64,000 bases of DNA from Maribacter sp. PR1. Its GTDB lineage: Bacteria; Bacteroidota; Bacteroidia; Flavobacteriales; Flavobacteriaceae. The notes below the pieces were generated by a model. That model was not told where the DNA came from and did no database searches. It saw only the letters and a program-made list of their open reading frames with translations. Positions 51,259 to 60,588 of this stretch are shown here, in pieces. Location of the stretch: contig NZ_JAQPCG010000006.1 of assembly GCF_028464145.1 (NCBI RefSeq), positions 310,001 to 374,000 on the forward strand, in the 5' to 3' direction. Numbering within the stretch: the stretch's first letter is position 1; every line of letters begins with the position of its first letter. Made by a program: the position numbers and the translations under genes.

Positions 51259-52944
51259 TTGCGCTGTACTTCAATAGGAACTTTGTTCTTCTTTATAAGC
51301 TTTTCCATATTCTGTCAGGAGAATACCGAAGAACCTAAACAAATCAATATTGTTTACGGGGCAAATTTTACCAAAAACGAAACCGAATATCCTGGAGCAT
51401 CTATATTTAGCAAGGATGAAAGACAGGTTCAATTTGAGCATCAAGGAGCCGACTTATGGTGTGATGTGGCCATTTATTTCCAAAGGGAAAACAGATTAGA
51501 GGCTATTGGAAATGTCTTGTTGAAACAGGGTGATTCTGTGGAGATGACAGCAAAAAAGATTAATTATCAGGGAGATGTGAAGCTAGCTAAGGCCTGGGGA
51601 GACGTAGTGCTAACTAATGCCGATATGACCCTAAAAACGGACACTTTACGTCTGGATAGAATTAACCAGGAGGCATATTACCAAGACAATGGAACCGTAA
51701 TAGATTCCGCAAATACATTGACCAGTAAAATTGGTAGGTATTTTATGGAGTTAAAAAAATATCAGTTCTTGGATAGTGTCCATATAAAAAACCCGGAATA
51801 TATTCTCGATTCCGAGCAGTTAGACTATTACACAACTTCTAAAAATGCATATATGTACGGGCCATCCACTATTGTCGGTGAAACCTACAAAATATATTGC
51901 GAAAGAGGATTCTACGATACAAAAGTGGAAAGTGGCTATGGTATCAAGAATACCAAAATAAACTATAATAATCGCATCGTTGAAGGCGATAGTGTCTACT
52001 TTAATAAGGCCAGGGAATTTGCATCCGCAACCAATAATATAACCGTTACGGATACCATAAACAATGGAGTAATACGAGCACATTATGCAGAGGTCCATAA
52101 AGCAAAAGATTCTGTTTTCGCCACAAAAAGAGCTGTTTCGATATTGGTTCAAGAACTAGATTCCCTCTACGTTCATGGAGATACATTAATGGTAACTGGT
52201 AAGCCGGAAGCAAGAATTACAAGGGCCTTTAGAAACGCCAAGTTTTACAAAAAGGACCTTAGTGGAAAGTGCGATTCTATTCATTCCGAAGAAAATACAG
52301 GAATTACGCAGTTGATTAAAAACCCTATTATCTGGAACGGGGCCAACCAGATGACTGGCGATAGTATTCATCTTATTTCTAACTTGGAGACGGAAAAACT
52401 TGATTCTTTAAAAGTCTTGGAAAATGCGTTCATTGTTTCATTGGACAGTATTAGCAAGACAGGTTATAACCAAGCAAAAGGAATTAACTTGTATGGACAG
52501 TTTATCGAAAACGAATTAAAAATTATAGACCTTGTTCAAAATACCGAGGTGGTCTATTATATGTATAATGACGACGATGAACTTATCGGAATAGATAAAA
52601 CGGTATGTAGTTCTATTCGAATAACCATGGCGAACAACGATGTTGAAGACCTAACATTTTATACCAACCCGGACGGAACAATATATACCGAAGCCAATCT
52701 TCCCGAAAACAGCAGAATTCTAAAGGGATTTTTATGGCGCGGCGATGAGCGCATTCTTACCAAAGAAGACATATTTGACGAGGATGATAACAATATTGAA
52801 CTGGTTACGATTAGAGGTATAGACAATCCCATAGATATTGATGCAGAAGAGGAAGAACGAAGTCAAAATGAAAATGACCCTGTAAATAATATTCCTAATA
52901 ACAAGGTGACGGACCCAAGAAAAAAAAGTTCTTCCAAACAGTAA
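51259..52944 (+). CDS. OstA/LptA-like exported protein
   Basis: 561 residues with a signal peptide (RCTSIGTLFFFISFSIFCQ). The mature protein is built of short beta-repeats like LptA/OstA: QLNYDGDVKLAKAWGDVVLT-type segments, TLTSKIGRYFMEL and YILDSEQLDYYTTSKNAYMYG. Such proteins bind and pass lipopolysaccharide across the periplasm. The start is TTG because no in-frame ATG precedes the signal peptide. An acidic, probably disordered tail (EDEEERSQNEN-like) ends it. No LptD or LptB is nearby. The class III aminotransferase follows 13 bp later, so they are co-transcribed. Confidence 0.82.
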   Translation: MRCTSIGTLFFFISFSIFCQENTEEPKQINIVYGANFTKNETEYPGASIFSKDERQVQFEHQGADLWCDVAIYFQRENRLEAIGNVLLKQGDSVEMTAKKINYQGDVKLAKAWGDVVLTNADMTLKTDTLRLDRINQEAYYQDNGTVIDSANTLTSKIGRYFMELKKYQFLDSVHIKNPEYILDSEQLDYYTTSKNAYMYGPSTIVGETYKIYCERGFYDTKVESGYGIKNTKINYNNRIVEGDSVYFNKAREFASATNNITVTDTINNGVIRAHYAEVHKAKDSVFATKRAVSILVQELDSLYVHGDTLMVTGKPEARITRAFRNAKFYKKDLSGKCDSIHSEENTGITQLIKNPIIWNGANQMTGDSIHLISNLETEKLDSLKVLENAFIVSLDSISKTGYNQAKGINLYGQFIENELKIIDLVQNTEVVYYMYNDDDELIGIDKTVCSSIRITMANNDVEDLTFYTNPDGTIYTEANLPENSRILKGFLWRGDERILTKEDIFDEDDNNIELVTIRGIDNPIDIDAEEEERSQNENDPVNNIPNNKVTDPRKKSSSKQ

Positions 52945-52957
52945 AAAATAGCCTTCG

Positions 52958-54133
52958 ATGAAAGAGGACTTCCTCAAATATCAAGCTCAAACCTCTTTAC
53001 ACCCTTTAGGCATAGAAATTTCACATGCCAAAGGAAGTTATATTTATGACGTTCATGGAAATGCCCATTTAGACTTCGTTGCGGGCGTTTCAGCTTGTAG
53101 TCTTGGCCATTGTCACCCGAAAGTAGTCAATGCAATTCAACAGCAAACTTCCAAATATATGCATGTGATGGTCTATGGAGAATATGCCCAATCACCTGCT
53201 ACGGAATATGTGAAATTATTACAACAAAACCTTCCTAAAAAACTAGAAGTAACCTATTTGGTAAATTCAGGTACGGAAGCCATTGAAGGTGCCATTAAAT
53301 TGGCAAGAAGATTCACAGGAAGGTCTCAAATTATATCCGCACAAAAAGCGTATCATGGCAATACCATGGGGAGTCTAAGTCTTATGGACTACGAAGAACG
53401 TAAAGCTCCCTTTAGACCCTTACTCCCCGATGTTTACCATATTCGGTTCAATGCATCGGAAGATATCGATTTGATTACCGAAAAAACAGCCTGCGTAGTC
53501 TTGGAGACCATACAGGGTGGAGCGGGTTTTATCTTACCTGACGATGGTTACCTAGAGAAAATAAGTAAACGTTGTAAAGAGGTTGGAACATTGCTGGTAT
53601 TGGATGAAATTCAGCCTGGCTTTGGACGCACTGGAAAATTATTCGCATTTGAGCATTTTAATTGTATACCTGATATATTGGTCATTGGTAAGGGTATGGC
53701 TTCGGGAATGCCCGTTGGAGCCTTTACATCAAGTCGAGAAATTATGAACACGCTCAGTGAGAATCCAAAAATGGGACATATCACGACTTTTGGCGGCAAT
53801 CCAGTCATAGCAGCTGCCTGCCAAGCAACCCTAGAGGTTTTATTGGATTCCTCCGTTATTGAGGAAACCTTGAATAAAGAAAAACTACTCCGAAAACTAT
53901 TAGTCCATTCAAAGATTAAAGAAATCCGAGGTCGCGGATTAATGTTGGCATTGATTATGGAAACCCCGGAATTTGCCAACCAACTTATACTAGAGGCGAA
54001 GAAGGATAATCTTATTTTATTTTGGCTTTTATATGAAACAAGGGCTGTTAGAATTTCCCCGCCACTTACCATCTCCATGGAAGAATTAGAAGAAGGGTGT
54101 AAGATAATTCTAGACATTTTGGATAGGCTATAA
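52958..54133 (+). CDS. Class III PLP-dependent aminotransferase (acetylornithine-type family)
   Basis: 391 residues. Motifs: YDVHGNAHLDFVAGVS, LVNSGTEAIEGAIKLARR (about 100-118), AYHGNTMGS, VLDEIQPGFGRTGKLFAFE and VIGKGMASGMPVGAF with the PLP lysine. It resembles ArgD and ornithine/4-aminobutyrate aminotransferases; the exact substrate is not decidable, and no arg genes are adjacent. The final residues are normal for the family. The next gene is 102 bp away. Confidence 0.92.
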   Translation: MKEDFLKYQAQTSLHPLGIEISHAKGSYIYDVHGNAHLDFVAGVSACSLGHCHPKVVNAIQQQTSKYMHVMVYGEYAQSPATEYVKLLQQNLPKKLEVTYLVNSGTEAIEGAIKLARRFTGRSQIISAQKAYHGNTMGSLSLMDYEERKAPFRPLLPDVYHIRFNASEDIDLITEKTACVVLETIQGGAGFILPDDGYLEKISKRCKEVGTLLVLDEIQPGFGRTGKLFAFEHFNCIPDILVIGKGMASGMPVGAFTSSREIMNTLSENPKMGHITTFGGNPVIAAACQATLEVLLDSSVIEETLNKEKLLRKLLVHSKIKEIRGRGLMLALIMETPEFANQLILEAKKDNLILFWLLYETRAVRISPPLTISMEELEEGCKIILDILDRL

Positions 54134-54235
54134 CAATATGTTGTTAACTAATTTGTTAATAATATAGCGTGCAATCATTGAGTTTAGCCCTACAAAAGAT
54201 TAATTTTAAATCCATAGTTTAACCAAAACGTTCCT

Positions 54236-55639
54236 ATGGCGTTAGAATCTAACGAAAGACCTGACAAGCCCATTACCAAGTTTGAATCCATGCTGAGGAC
54301 AGATGATGTCTACTTCTTTGATGCGGAGGATTTTGAAGATATTGTGCACCACTATCTTAATAACGGTAAAATTTCCCTGGCAAAAAAAGGAATTAAAATA
54401 GGATTGCAGCAACATCCAGGTTCTACGGAGCTTAAGTTATTACAGGTGGAGGTTATGGTTTTTGAAAATAACCTTGACTATGCCGAACGGTTATTGGATG
54501 AATTACAATTACTAGATGCCAATAACGAAGAAATATATATTCAACGTGCCAATATTTTTTCCAAACGGGATAACCACGAAGCAGCGGTAGCATTTCTTCA
54601 CAAAGCCTTGGATTTAACTTCTAATTCCTTTGATATATATTCTTTGCTGGGCATGGAGTATCTTTTTATGGACGATTTTAAATTAGCCAAGGAAAGTTTT
54701 ATGCGCTGTGTAGAATTCGACAATGAAGACTATTCCTCCCTTTACAACGTAGTTTATTGTTTTGAGTTTTTGGAGGACTACGATGGTGCCATCGTTTATT
54801 TAAACGAATACTTGGAAAGCAATCCATACTGTCAAGTGGCCTGGCATCAATTAGGAAAACAATACTCTGAAAAGGAAATGTTTCAAGAGGCACTAACGGC
54901 ATTTGATTTTGCCGTTATTTCCGATGACAGTTTCATTGGTGCTTATTTTGAGAAGGGAAAAGTATTGGAGAAACTCGGGAAATATGAAGAAGCAATAGAA
55001 AATTATGAAACCACCATCACTATAGAAGATCCAACTTCACATGCCTTTTTAAGAATCGGTAAGTGCTATGAAAAGTTGAAGAACAGGGACATGGCAAAGT
55101 ATTATTTTTATCAAACGGTCCATGAAGACCCTTTGCTCGATAAAGGTTGGTTGGCCATCACCAACTTTTATTATAATAACAAAAACTACGAAAAAGCCCT
55201 ATACTACATAAATAAAGCGTTGAATATAGACGGTGAAAACCCGTTATATTGGAAGAAATGTGCCAATATTAATTATGCCTTGGAGAATTTTGACCAAGCA
55301 GATTTTGCGTATAAGCAAGTGGTCGATTTGGGGAATTATGAATTGGAAACTTGGCTTAAATGGGCAGATGTGGCACAAATTAACGGTGATACCATATCGG
55401 CTTTACAGATACTCGCACAAGGACGGGAATTCTATCCCAATAATTTAAAAATTATATATAAGTCAGTAGGGTTTCACCTAATTTTAAAAGACTTCATTAA
55501 TGCAAGAATATGCATGTTAGACGCCTTAAAATTGGACAAAAAACACAAGCAATTACATCTTTTCAACAAACAATTCCCCCAATACTGCAATTCTGAATGG
55601 ATTAATACTATTTTAGCCAACTACAAAAAGGCTTCTTGA
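54236..55639 (+). CDS. Tetratricopeptide repeat protein
   Basis: 467 residues, no signal peptide, so cytoplasmic. Many TPR helix pairs are visible, for example YSLLGMEYLFMDDFKLAKESF, AYFEKGKVLEKLGKYEEAIENYE and FLRIGKCYEKLKNRDMAKYYF, giving about ten repeats from residue 40 onward. The role is protein-protein interaction; partner unknown. It has 19 bp to the first DUF368 gene, so it is likely to be co-expressed with the lipid-carrier transporters. Confidence 0.88.
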   Translation: MALESNERPDKPITKFESMLRTDDVYFFDAEDFEDIVHHYLNNGKISLAKKGIKIGLQQHPGSTELKLLQVEVMVFENNLDYAERLLDELQLLDANNEEIYIQRANIFSKRDNHEAAVAFLHKALDLTSNSFDIYSLLGMEYLFMDDFKLAKESFMRCVEFDNEDYSSLYNVVYCFEFLEDYDGAIVYLNEYLESNPYCQVAWHQLGKQYSEKEMFQEALTAFDFAVISDDSFIGAYFEKGKVLEKLGKYEEAIENYETTITIEDPTSHAFLRIGKCYEKLKNRDMAKYYFYQTVHEDPLLDKGWLAITNFYYNNKNYEKALYYINKALNIDGENPLYWKKCANINYALENFDQADFAYKQVVDLGNYELETWLKWADVAQINGDTISALQILAQGREFYPNNLKIIYKSVGFHLILKDFINARICMLDALKLDKKHKQLHLFNKQFPQYCNSEWINTILANYKKAS

Positions 55640-55658
55640 CGTTTTACTCCTAAGATTT

Positions 55659-56573
55659 ATGGGAAATAGAAATTTTTTAGATTACATATTCATAACTCTT
55701 AAAGGAATGGCTATGGGTGCCGCCGATGTGGTACCGGGAGTATCTGGTGGAACCATTGCTTTTATCTCTGGAATTTACGAAGAACTCATCACCTCCATTA
55801 ACAGTATTAATCTTGGGTTATTAAAAACTTGGAAAACCGAAGGTTTTATGTCCGTTTGGAAAGAGGTAAACGGTAATTTTTTACTTGCGCTGTTTGCCGG
55901 AATCTTTATCAGTCTATTTTCATTGGCCACGTTAGTTAGTTGGTTATTGGAAAATGAACCCGTTTTGCTTTGGTCTTTCTTCTTTGGCTTGGTTTTAGCC
56001 AGTGTTTTTTTTGTCGGAAAGGAAATAAAACGTTGGAATTTAGGCATCATAACTGCCCTGATATTGGGGGCTATTGTTGCCTTTTTTATTACCACACTAC
56101 CCCCTAACGAAAATATAGAGAGTCTTCCTTTTTTGTTTCTTTCAGGGGCATTGGCGGTCTGTGCAATGATTTTACCAGGAATTTCCGGAGCGTTTATTTT
56201 AGTGCTTTTAGGATCCTATAAAACAATTTTGGATGCGGTTCACGAAAAAGATATTAAGATAATAATTACGGTAGGATTGGGTGCTGTTTTTGGTCTCTTG
56301 AGCTTCGCAAGACTGTTAAAGTGGATGTTTACTCATTATAAAAACATTACCCTAGCCATACTTACTGGGTTTATACTAGGTTCGCTTAATAAAATATGGC
56401 CATGGAAACGTATCTTGGAAACCAAGGTTTTTGGTGATAAAACAGTCATTATAGATACCAACACCTCCCCGTTTAACTACGATGGAAATCCCCAAATATT
56501 ATATGCGATCATAGCCGCGTTCATAGGTTTTTCCCTTATTTTTATATTGGAAAAAACAGCTTCCAAAAAGTAA
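55659..56573 (+). CDS. DUF368 membrane transporter, copy 1
   Basis: 304 residues, about eight to nine membrane spans. DUF368 proteins are now linked to recycling of undecaprenyl phosphate across the membrane (PopT type). Family signature GMAMGAADVVPGVSGGTIAF (about 15-34) is repeated in inverted-half form as GALAVCAMILPGISGAFILV (about 163-182). Directly followed by a second DUF368 gene after 12 bp. Transport direction and carrier lipid are inferred from the family. Confidence 0.9.
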   Translation: MGNRNFLDYIFITLKGMAMGAADVVPGVSGGTIAFISGIYEELITSINSINLGLLKTWKTEGFMSVWKEVNGNFLLALFAGIFISLFSLATLVSWLLENEPVLLWSFFFGLVLASVFFVGKEIKRWNLGIITALILGAIVAFFITTLPPNENIESLPFLFLSGALAVCAMILPGISGAFILVLLGSYKTILDAVHEKDIKIIITVGLGAVFGLLSFARLLKWMFTHYKNITLAILTGFILGSLNKIWPWKRILETKVFGDKTVIIDTNTSPFNYDGNPQILYAIIAAFIGFSLIFILEKTASKK

Positions 56574-56585
56574 GTAAGGTCCCAA

Positions 56586-57605
56586 ATGAACGATTCTAGA
56601 ACTTTAACGGATAAACTATTTTTAATAGTTAAAGGATTGTGCATGGGTGCTGCCAACAAGGTGCCGGGGGTTTCTGGTGGAATTGTAGCTTTTGTAGCTG
56701 GTTTTTACGAGGAGTTTATTTATTCTCTGCAGAAAGTCAATTTAAAAGCTTTTAAGCTACTAATAAATGGTAGGTTAAAGAGTTTTTTTAGGTATGTCAA
56801 CGGTACCTTTCTTACACTATTAATTTTTGGAATGCTGGTCAGCTATTTTAGCGTTTCTAAGGTGCTAGACTATTTTCTGGTCAAAAAAGAATTGTTCGTA
56901 TGGTCCGCTTTTTTTGGTATGATTCTAGGTTCCATATATTACATTGGAAAAGACTTTGGACACTGGACAAAAAAAACAATTCCTTCTGCAATTTTAGGTT
57001 TGTCGGTAGGTGTTGCCATAAGCTTTTTGAGTCCTGCAAAAGAGAACGACAACTTACTTTTTATATTTTTTTGTGGAATGATTAGCGTTTCCGGAATGAC
57101 CTTGCCAGGACTTTCAGGTTCCTTCATACTTATTTTGTTAGGCAATTATGTTTTACTATTGGTAGACTCCGTAAATGCCTTGTATGATACTTTCTCCGAA
57201 CTTATAGTCGGTGACTTCAGTTTTACTTCTAATAGTGAACGATTAAGAACCTTAAAAATACTGGCTGTTTTTACTCTAGGTTCTGCAACCGGCCTGGTTA
57301 CTTTATCCCATATCCTTAGTTATGTTCTAAAACACTACAAGCATATTTCAACAGCTGTTATATTGGGCTTTATAACAGGATCTCTAGGAGTAGTTTGGCC
57401 TTGGAAAGAAACTGTTTACAAAAGGGATATGACCGGAAATATTCTTTTGGATACAAATGGAAAAGAGATTATTGTGAATTATGAACGCTATCTCCCAAAT
57501 CTATCATTTTCGGAAACGTGGTGGGCCTTCTTTTTTATAGTTTTTGGAATTAGTATTTTACTACTTTTAGATTGGTATGGAAAAAACAGAAAAAGAGTTG
57601 CATAA
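56586..57605 (+). CDS. DUF368 membrane transporter, copy 2
   Basis: 339 residues, paralogous to the upstream gene: GLCMGAANKVPGVSGGIVAF and GMISVSGMTLPGLSGSFILI are the two half-signatures. It has longer loops (around DTFSELIVGDFSFTSNSE and DMTGNILLDTNGKE). The last 29 bases overlap the aroE start. Two adjacent DUF368 genes suggest duplication with specialisation, for example for different pH, ions or carrier lipids. Confidence 0.9.
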   Translation: MNDSRTLTDKLFLIVKGLCMGAANKVPGVSGGIVAFVAGFYEEFIYSLQKVNLKAFKLLINGRLKSFFRYVNGTFLTLLIFGMLVSYFSVSKVLDYFLVKKELFVWSAFFGMILGSIYYIGKDFGHWTKKTIPSAILGLSVGVAISFLSPAKENDNLLFIFFCGMISVSGMTLPGLSGSFILILLGNYVLLLVDSVNALYDTFSELIVGDFSFTSNSERLRTLKILAVFTLGSATGLVTLSHILSYVLKHYKHISTAVILGFITGSLGVVWPWKETVYKRDMTGNILLDTNGKEIIVNYERYLPNLSFSETWWAFFFIVFGISILLLLDWYGKNRKRVA

Positions 57606-58329
57606 ATTTGGTTTGATAGGTAGAAATATATCCTATTCATTTTCTAGAGGTTACTTCGCAAAAAAATTTGATCAATTAGGACTAGATGATCATAGTTATG
57701 TAAATTTCGATATTCCGTCAATCGATGAATTTAAAAACCTAATTTCAAATACTGAAAACCTCAAAGGATTAAATGTCACCATTCCGTACAAACAGGAAGT
57801 AATACCTTTCTTAGATGAATTAGATTCCGCCGCTGCCAAAATAGGAGCAGTGAACACAATAAAAATAGAAGGCAATAATTTAAAAGGCTATAATACAGAT
57901 GCCTATGGTTTTCATAAATCACTGGAACCCTTACTAAAAACTCATCACAAAAAAGCTCTTGTCCTTGGAACGGGTGGTGCTTCCAAAGCCATTACATATG
58001 TGTTAAATAACTTGGGCATAGTAAGTACCTTGGTCTCTAGATCCTCAATGTTAAATGGACTCACCTATGATCAATTAACGAAAAATGTTATTGAAAATCA
58101 TCTTTTAATCATTAATTGCACGCCTCTAGGAACATACCCGGAAACCGATAAAAAGCCCAATATACCCTACCAACATATAGGGCAAAATCATCTTTTTTTT
58201 GATTTGATATATAATCCAGAAAAAACTACTTTTTTAAGAATGGGAGAAGAAAGGGGAGCCACTATTTTAAATGGATATAAAATGCTAGAATTTCAAGCTG
58301 AGAAAGCTTGGGAAATCTGGAACGAGTAA
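57577..58329 (+). CDS. aroE: Shikimate dehydrogenase
   Basis: NADP-dependent reduction of 3-dehydroshikimate, cytoplasmic. 250 residues. GRNISYSFSRGYFAKKF is the substrate-binding start (canonical SxS pattern modified), NVTIPYKQEV carries the catalytic Lys, GAVNTIKIEGN and YNTDAYGF the conserved Asn and Asp, LGTGGASKAI the dinucleotide loop. ATG 57577 overlaps the upstream gene by 29 bp. A start at the internal TTG 57598 would remove only seven residues, so either is possible; the ATG is preferred. Confidence 0.93.
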   Translation: MEKTEKELHKFGLIGRNISYSFSRGYFAKKFDQLGLDDHSYVNFDIPSIDEFKNLISNTENLKGLNVTIPYKQEVIPFLDELDSAAAKIGAVNTIKIEGNNLKGYNTDAYGFHKSLEPLLKTHHKKALVLGTGGASKAITYVLNNLGIVSTLVSRSSMLNGLTYDQLTKNVIENHLLIINCTPLGTYPETDKKPNIPYQHIGQNHLFFDLIYNPEKTTFLRMGEERGATILNGYKMLEFQAEKAWEIWNE

Positions 58330-58453
58330 TATACTTCATTTAAAAACCCCAATTAATACTAAAATTTTAAGTACTCATTGAGTCTCAAATTTTGAAAAAT
58401 GAGATATCAAAGCTCCTAAAAAGAAATCCTATATACTTTGCAGTTATTTAGCT

Positions 58454-58482
58454 TGTCACTATCTTGTAAACACCTAATTTTG
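58454..58482 (+). promoter_or_regulatory. Promoter of the DUF349 gene
   Basis: TTG at 58454-58456, 18-bp spacer and perfect TAATTTTG at 58475-58482. The box ends 4 nt before the ATG, predicting a leaderless transcript. Confidence 0.72.
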
Positions 58483-58486
58483 GAAG

Positions 58487-60502
58487 ATGTCTGAAGAAAG
58501 CGATAAAAAAACACAAGAAACCAAAGTAGCCGAAGAAAACAACGAAACCGTTAAAGTTGAAGAATCCGCTAAAGTGGAAAGTCCGATTGAGGAGGAAAAG
58601 GTTGATGAGGAGGTCATTAAGAGTGCGGATGACAAAACAAAAGACCAAAAGGAAGAGAGTGTTTTAGACGAAATTGATGAGAGTAATGCCGAGGATGCCG
58701 AGGATACAGAAACTCAGAAAAGACATGAAATTCCTTTTTTAGATTATCATTCCATTTCCATGGAAAACCTCGTCGGGGAGCTTCAAAAACTGGTTCGTAA
58801 TGAAAAAGTCCAGGCCATTAAAAAGCATGTCGATTCCATCAGGGACGAGTTCAATCTAAAATTTCAAGAGTTTATTGAACAAAAGAAAGAGGATTTTGTA
58901 TCCAATGGTGGTAACGAAATAGATTTTAGATATAACTCGGTTACCAAAAGACAGTTTAACGAAGTTTACTCCGACTATCGAGAAAAAAGAAATCAGCACT
59001 ACAAAAATCTCGAAAAGAGCCACAAAGAAAATTTGGCATACCGTCTAGAACTCATAGAAAACCTAAAAGGTCTTGTAAATGTGGAGGAAGACATGAATAC
59101 CACGTACAAGAGTTTTAAAGAAATTCAGGAAAACTGGCGCAATGCAGGACCTATTCCACGAGCCGAATACAATAACGTTTGGCGTACGTATCATCACCAC
59201 ATCGAAATATTCTATGATTTTCTTCACCTAAATAGAGAGCTTAGAGATTTAGATTTTAAACACAATCTGGAAGAAAAGTTAAAACTTGTGGAGCGGGCAG
59301 AAGCATTGGCCGTAGAACCTGATTTAAATAGGGCCTTTAGGGAACTACAGGCGCTTCATAAAATTTGGAAGGAAGAAATAGGGCCAGTTGGAAAAGAACA
59401 TAGGGAGGAAATTTGGGAACGTTTCAGTAATGCCACTAAAGCTATTCATGAGAGAAGGCAGGAATATTTTAAGGAGTTGGATAAACTGAGTGAAAAAAAT
59501 CTTGAAAGAAAAAATGAAATAATTAAAGAAATAGTTAAACTGTCAGAAAATGTAGCCAATAATCATAGAGCTATCCAAAAGCAGATTAAACACTTAGAAG
59601 AGCTAAGAGAGTTATTTTTCAAAGCTGGTAAAGTTCCCCAAAAGGATAACGAAAAAACTTGGAGTGCATTTAAAAATGCGGTCAGGTCATTTAATAGAAG
59701 TAAAAACGCTTTTTATAAAAACCTAAAAAAGGACCAACAGGAAAACCTGGACAAAAAAAGGGCGTTATTGGATGTTGCAGTTTCCTTGAAGGATAGTGAA
59801 GATTTTGATACCGCAACCAATGAAATGAAGCGGATACAAAGCGAGTGGAAAAAAATTGGACATGTTCCCAGAAAGTATTCCGATAAACTTTGGAAAGAGT
59901 TTAAAGATGCCTGTAACCATTATTTTGACAGACTACACGCTTCCAAAAACGATTCCTATAAGGAGGAACTAGAAAATCTGAACAAAAAGGAAACTATTCT
60001 TAATAGATTAAAGGAATTTAAACTCAGTGGTAAAAAGGATAGCGACACAAAAAATATCCAGAAATTTTTGGAAGAATGGAAGGTTATCGGTCATGTGCCG
60101 TTTAAGCAAAAAAACATCAATCAGAAATTTCATAAAATAATAGATGCGCTGTTCAATAAGCTAAATATTAGCCCACAGGAATCTGAGTTGTTAAAATATG
60201 GGAATAAAATTCAAAAGCTAAAACAAGAAGAAAACCAAGAAAGGGCAATTTATAAAGAACGTAGCTTCATAAAAAAGAAGATTGAAGAAAGTAAAAATGA
60301 AATTAGACAGTTGGAAAACAACCTTCAATTTTTTTCCGATGACTCTGAAAGTAACCCTCTGGTAAAAGATGTAATCAATAGAGTAGAACAACACAAAGAG
60401 GCCCTGGACTCCTGGAAAACGAAGTTAAAAAAACTAAATATTCTAAAGAATAATCTAGAAAAGGAAGTAGAGGAAAGTACGGATAACACCGAAGAGGAAT
60501 AA
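58487..60502 (+). CDS. DUF349 repeat protein with acidic N terminus
   Basis: 671 residues. The first 80 or so are very acidic (EESAKVESPIEEEKVDEEV) and probably disordered. Then come about five DUF349 helical repeats with the recurring pattern W+xxGxvp+: NWRNAGPIPRAEYNNVW, IWKEEIGPVGKEHREEIW, LFFKAGKVPQKDNEKTW, EWKKIGHVPRKYSDKLW, EWKVIGHVPFKQKN. C-terminal coiled coil (about 590-660). DUF349 proteins of unknown role are common in Bacteroidota. Cytoplasmic. Confidence 0.9.
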   Translation: MSEESDKKTQETKVAEENNETVKVEESAKVESPIEEEKVDEEVIKSADDKTKDQKEESVLDEIDESNAEDAEDTETQKRHEIPFLDYHSISMENLVGELQKLVRNEKVQAIKKHVDSIRDEFNLKFQEFIEQKKEDFVSNGGNEIDFRYNSVTKRQFNEVYSDYREKRNQHYKNLEKSHKENLAYRLELIENLKGLVNVEEDMNTTYKSFKEIQENWRNAGPIPRAEYNNVWRTYHHHIEIFYDFLHLNRELRDLDFKHNLEEKLKLVERAEALAVEPDLNRAFRELQALHKIWKEEIGPVGKEHREEIWERFSNATKAIHERRQEYFKELDKLSEKNLERKNEIIKEIVKLSENVANNHRAIQKQIKHLEELRELFFKAGKVPQKDNEKTWSAFKNAVRSFNRSKNAFYKNLKKDQQENLDKKRALLDVAVSLKDSEDFDTATNEMKRIQSEWKKIGHVPRKYSDKLWKEFKDACNHYFDRLHASKNDSYKEELENLNKKETILNRLKEFKLSGKKDSDTKNIQKFLEEWKVIGHVPFKQKNINQKFHKIIDALFNKLNISPQESELLKYGNKIQKLKQEENQERAIYKERSFIKKKIEESKNEIRQLENNLQFFSDDSESNPLVKDVINRVEQHKEALDSWKTKLKKLNILKNNLEKEVEESTDNTEEE

Positions 60503-60588
60503 TAGAAACCGATAGAGTTACAATTAACAACATTTTTTACAAATCCAGTATTTAGCAACAGCATATTTTAAGACTTAAAAACAAAACT

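Noticed and set aside
54141-54159. Direct repeat TTGTTAA, twice 12 bp apart, before the TPR gene
   Set aside because: Short, A+T-rich and without supporting promoter elements or recurrence; not claimed as an operator.
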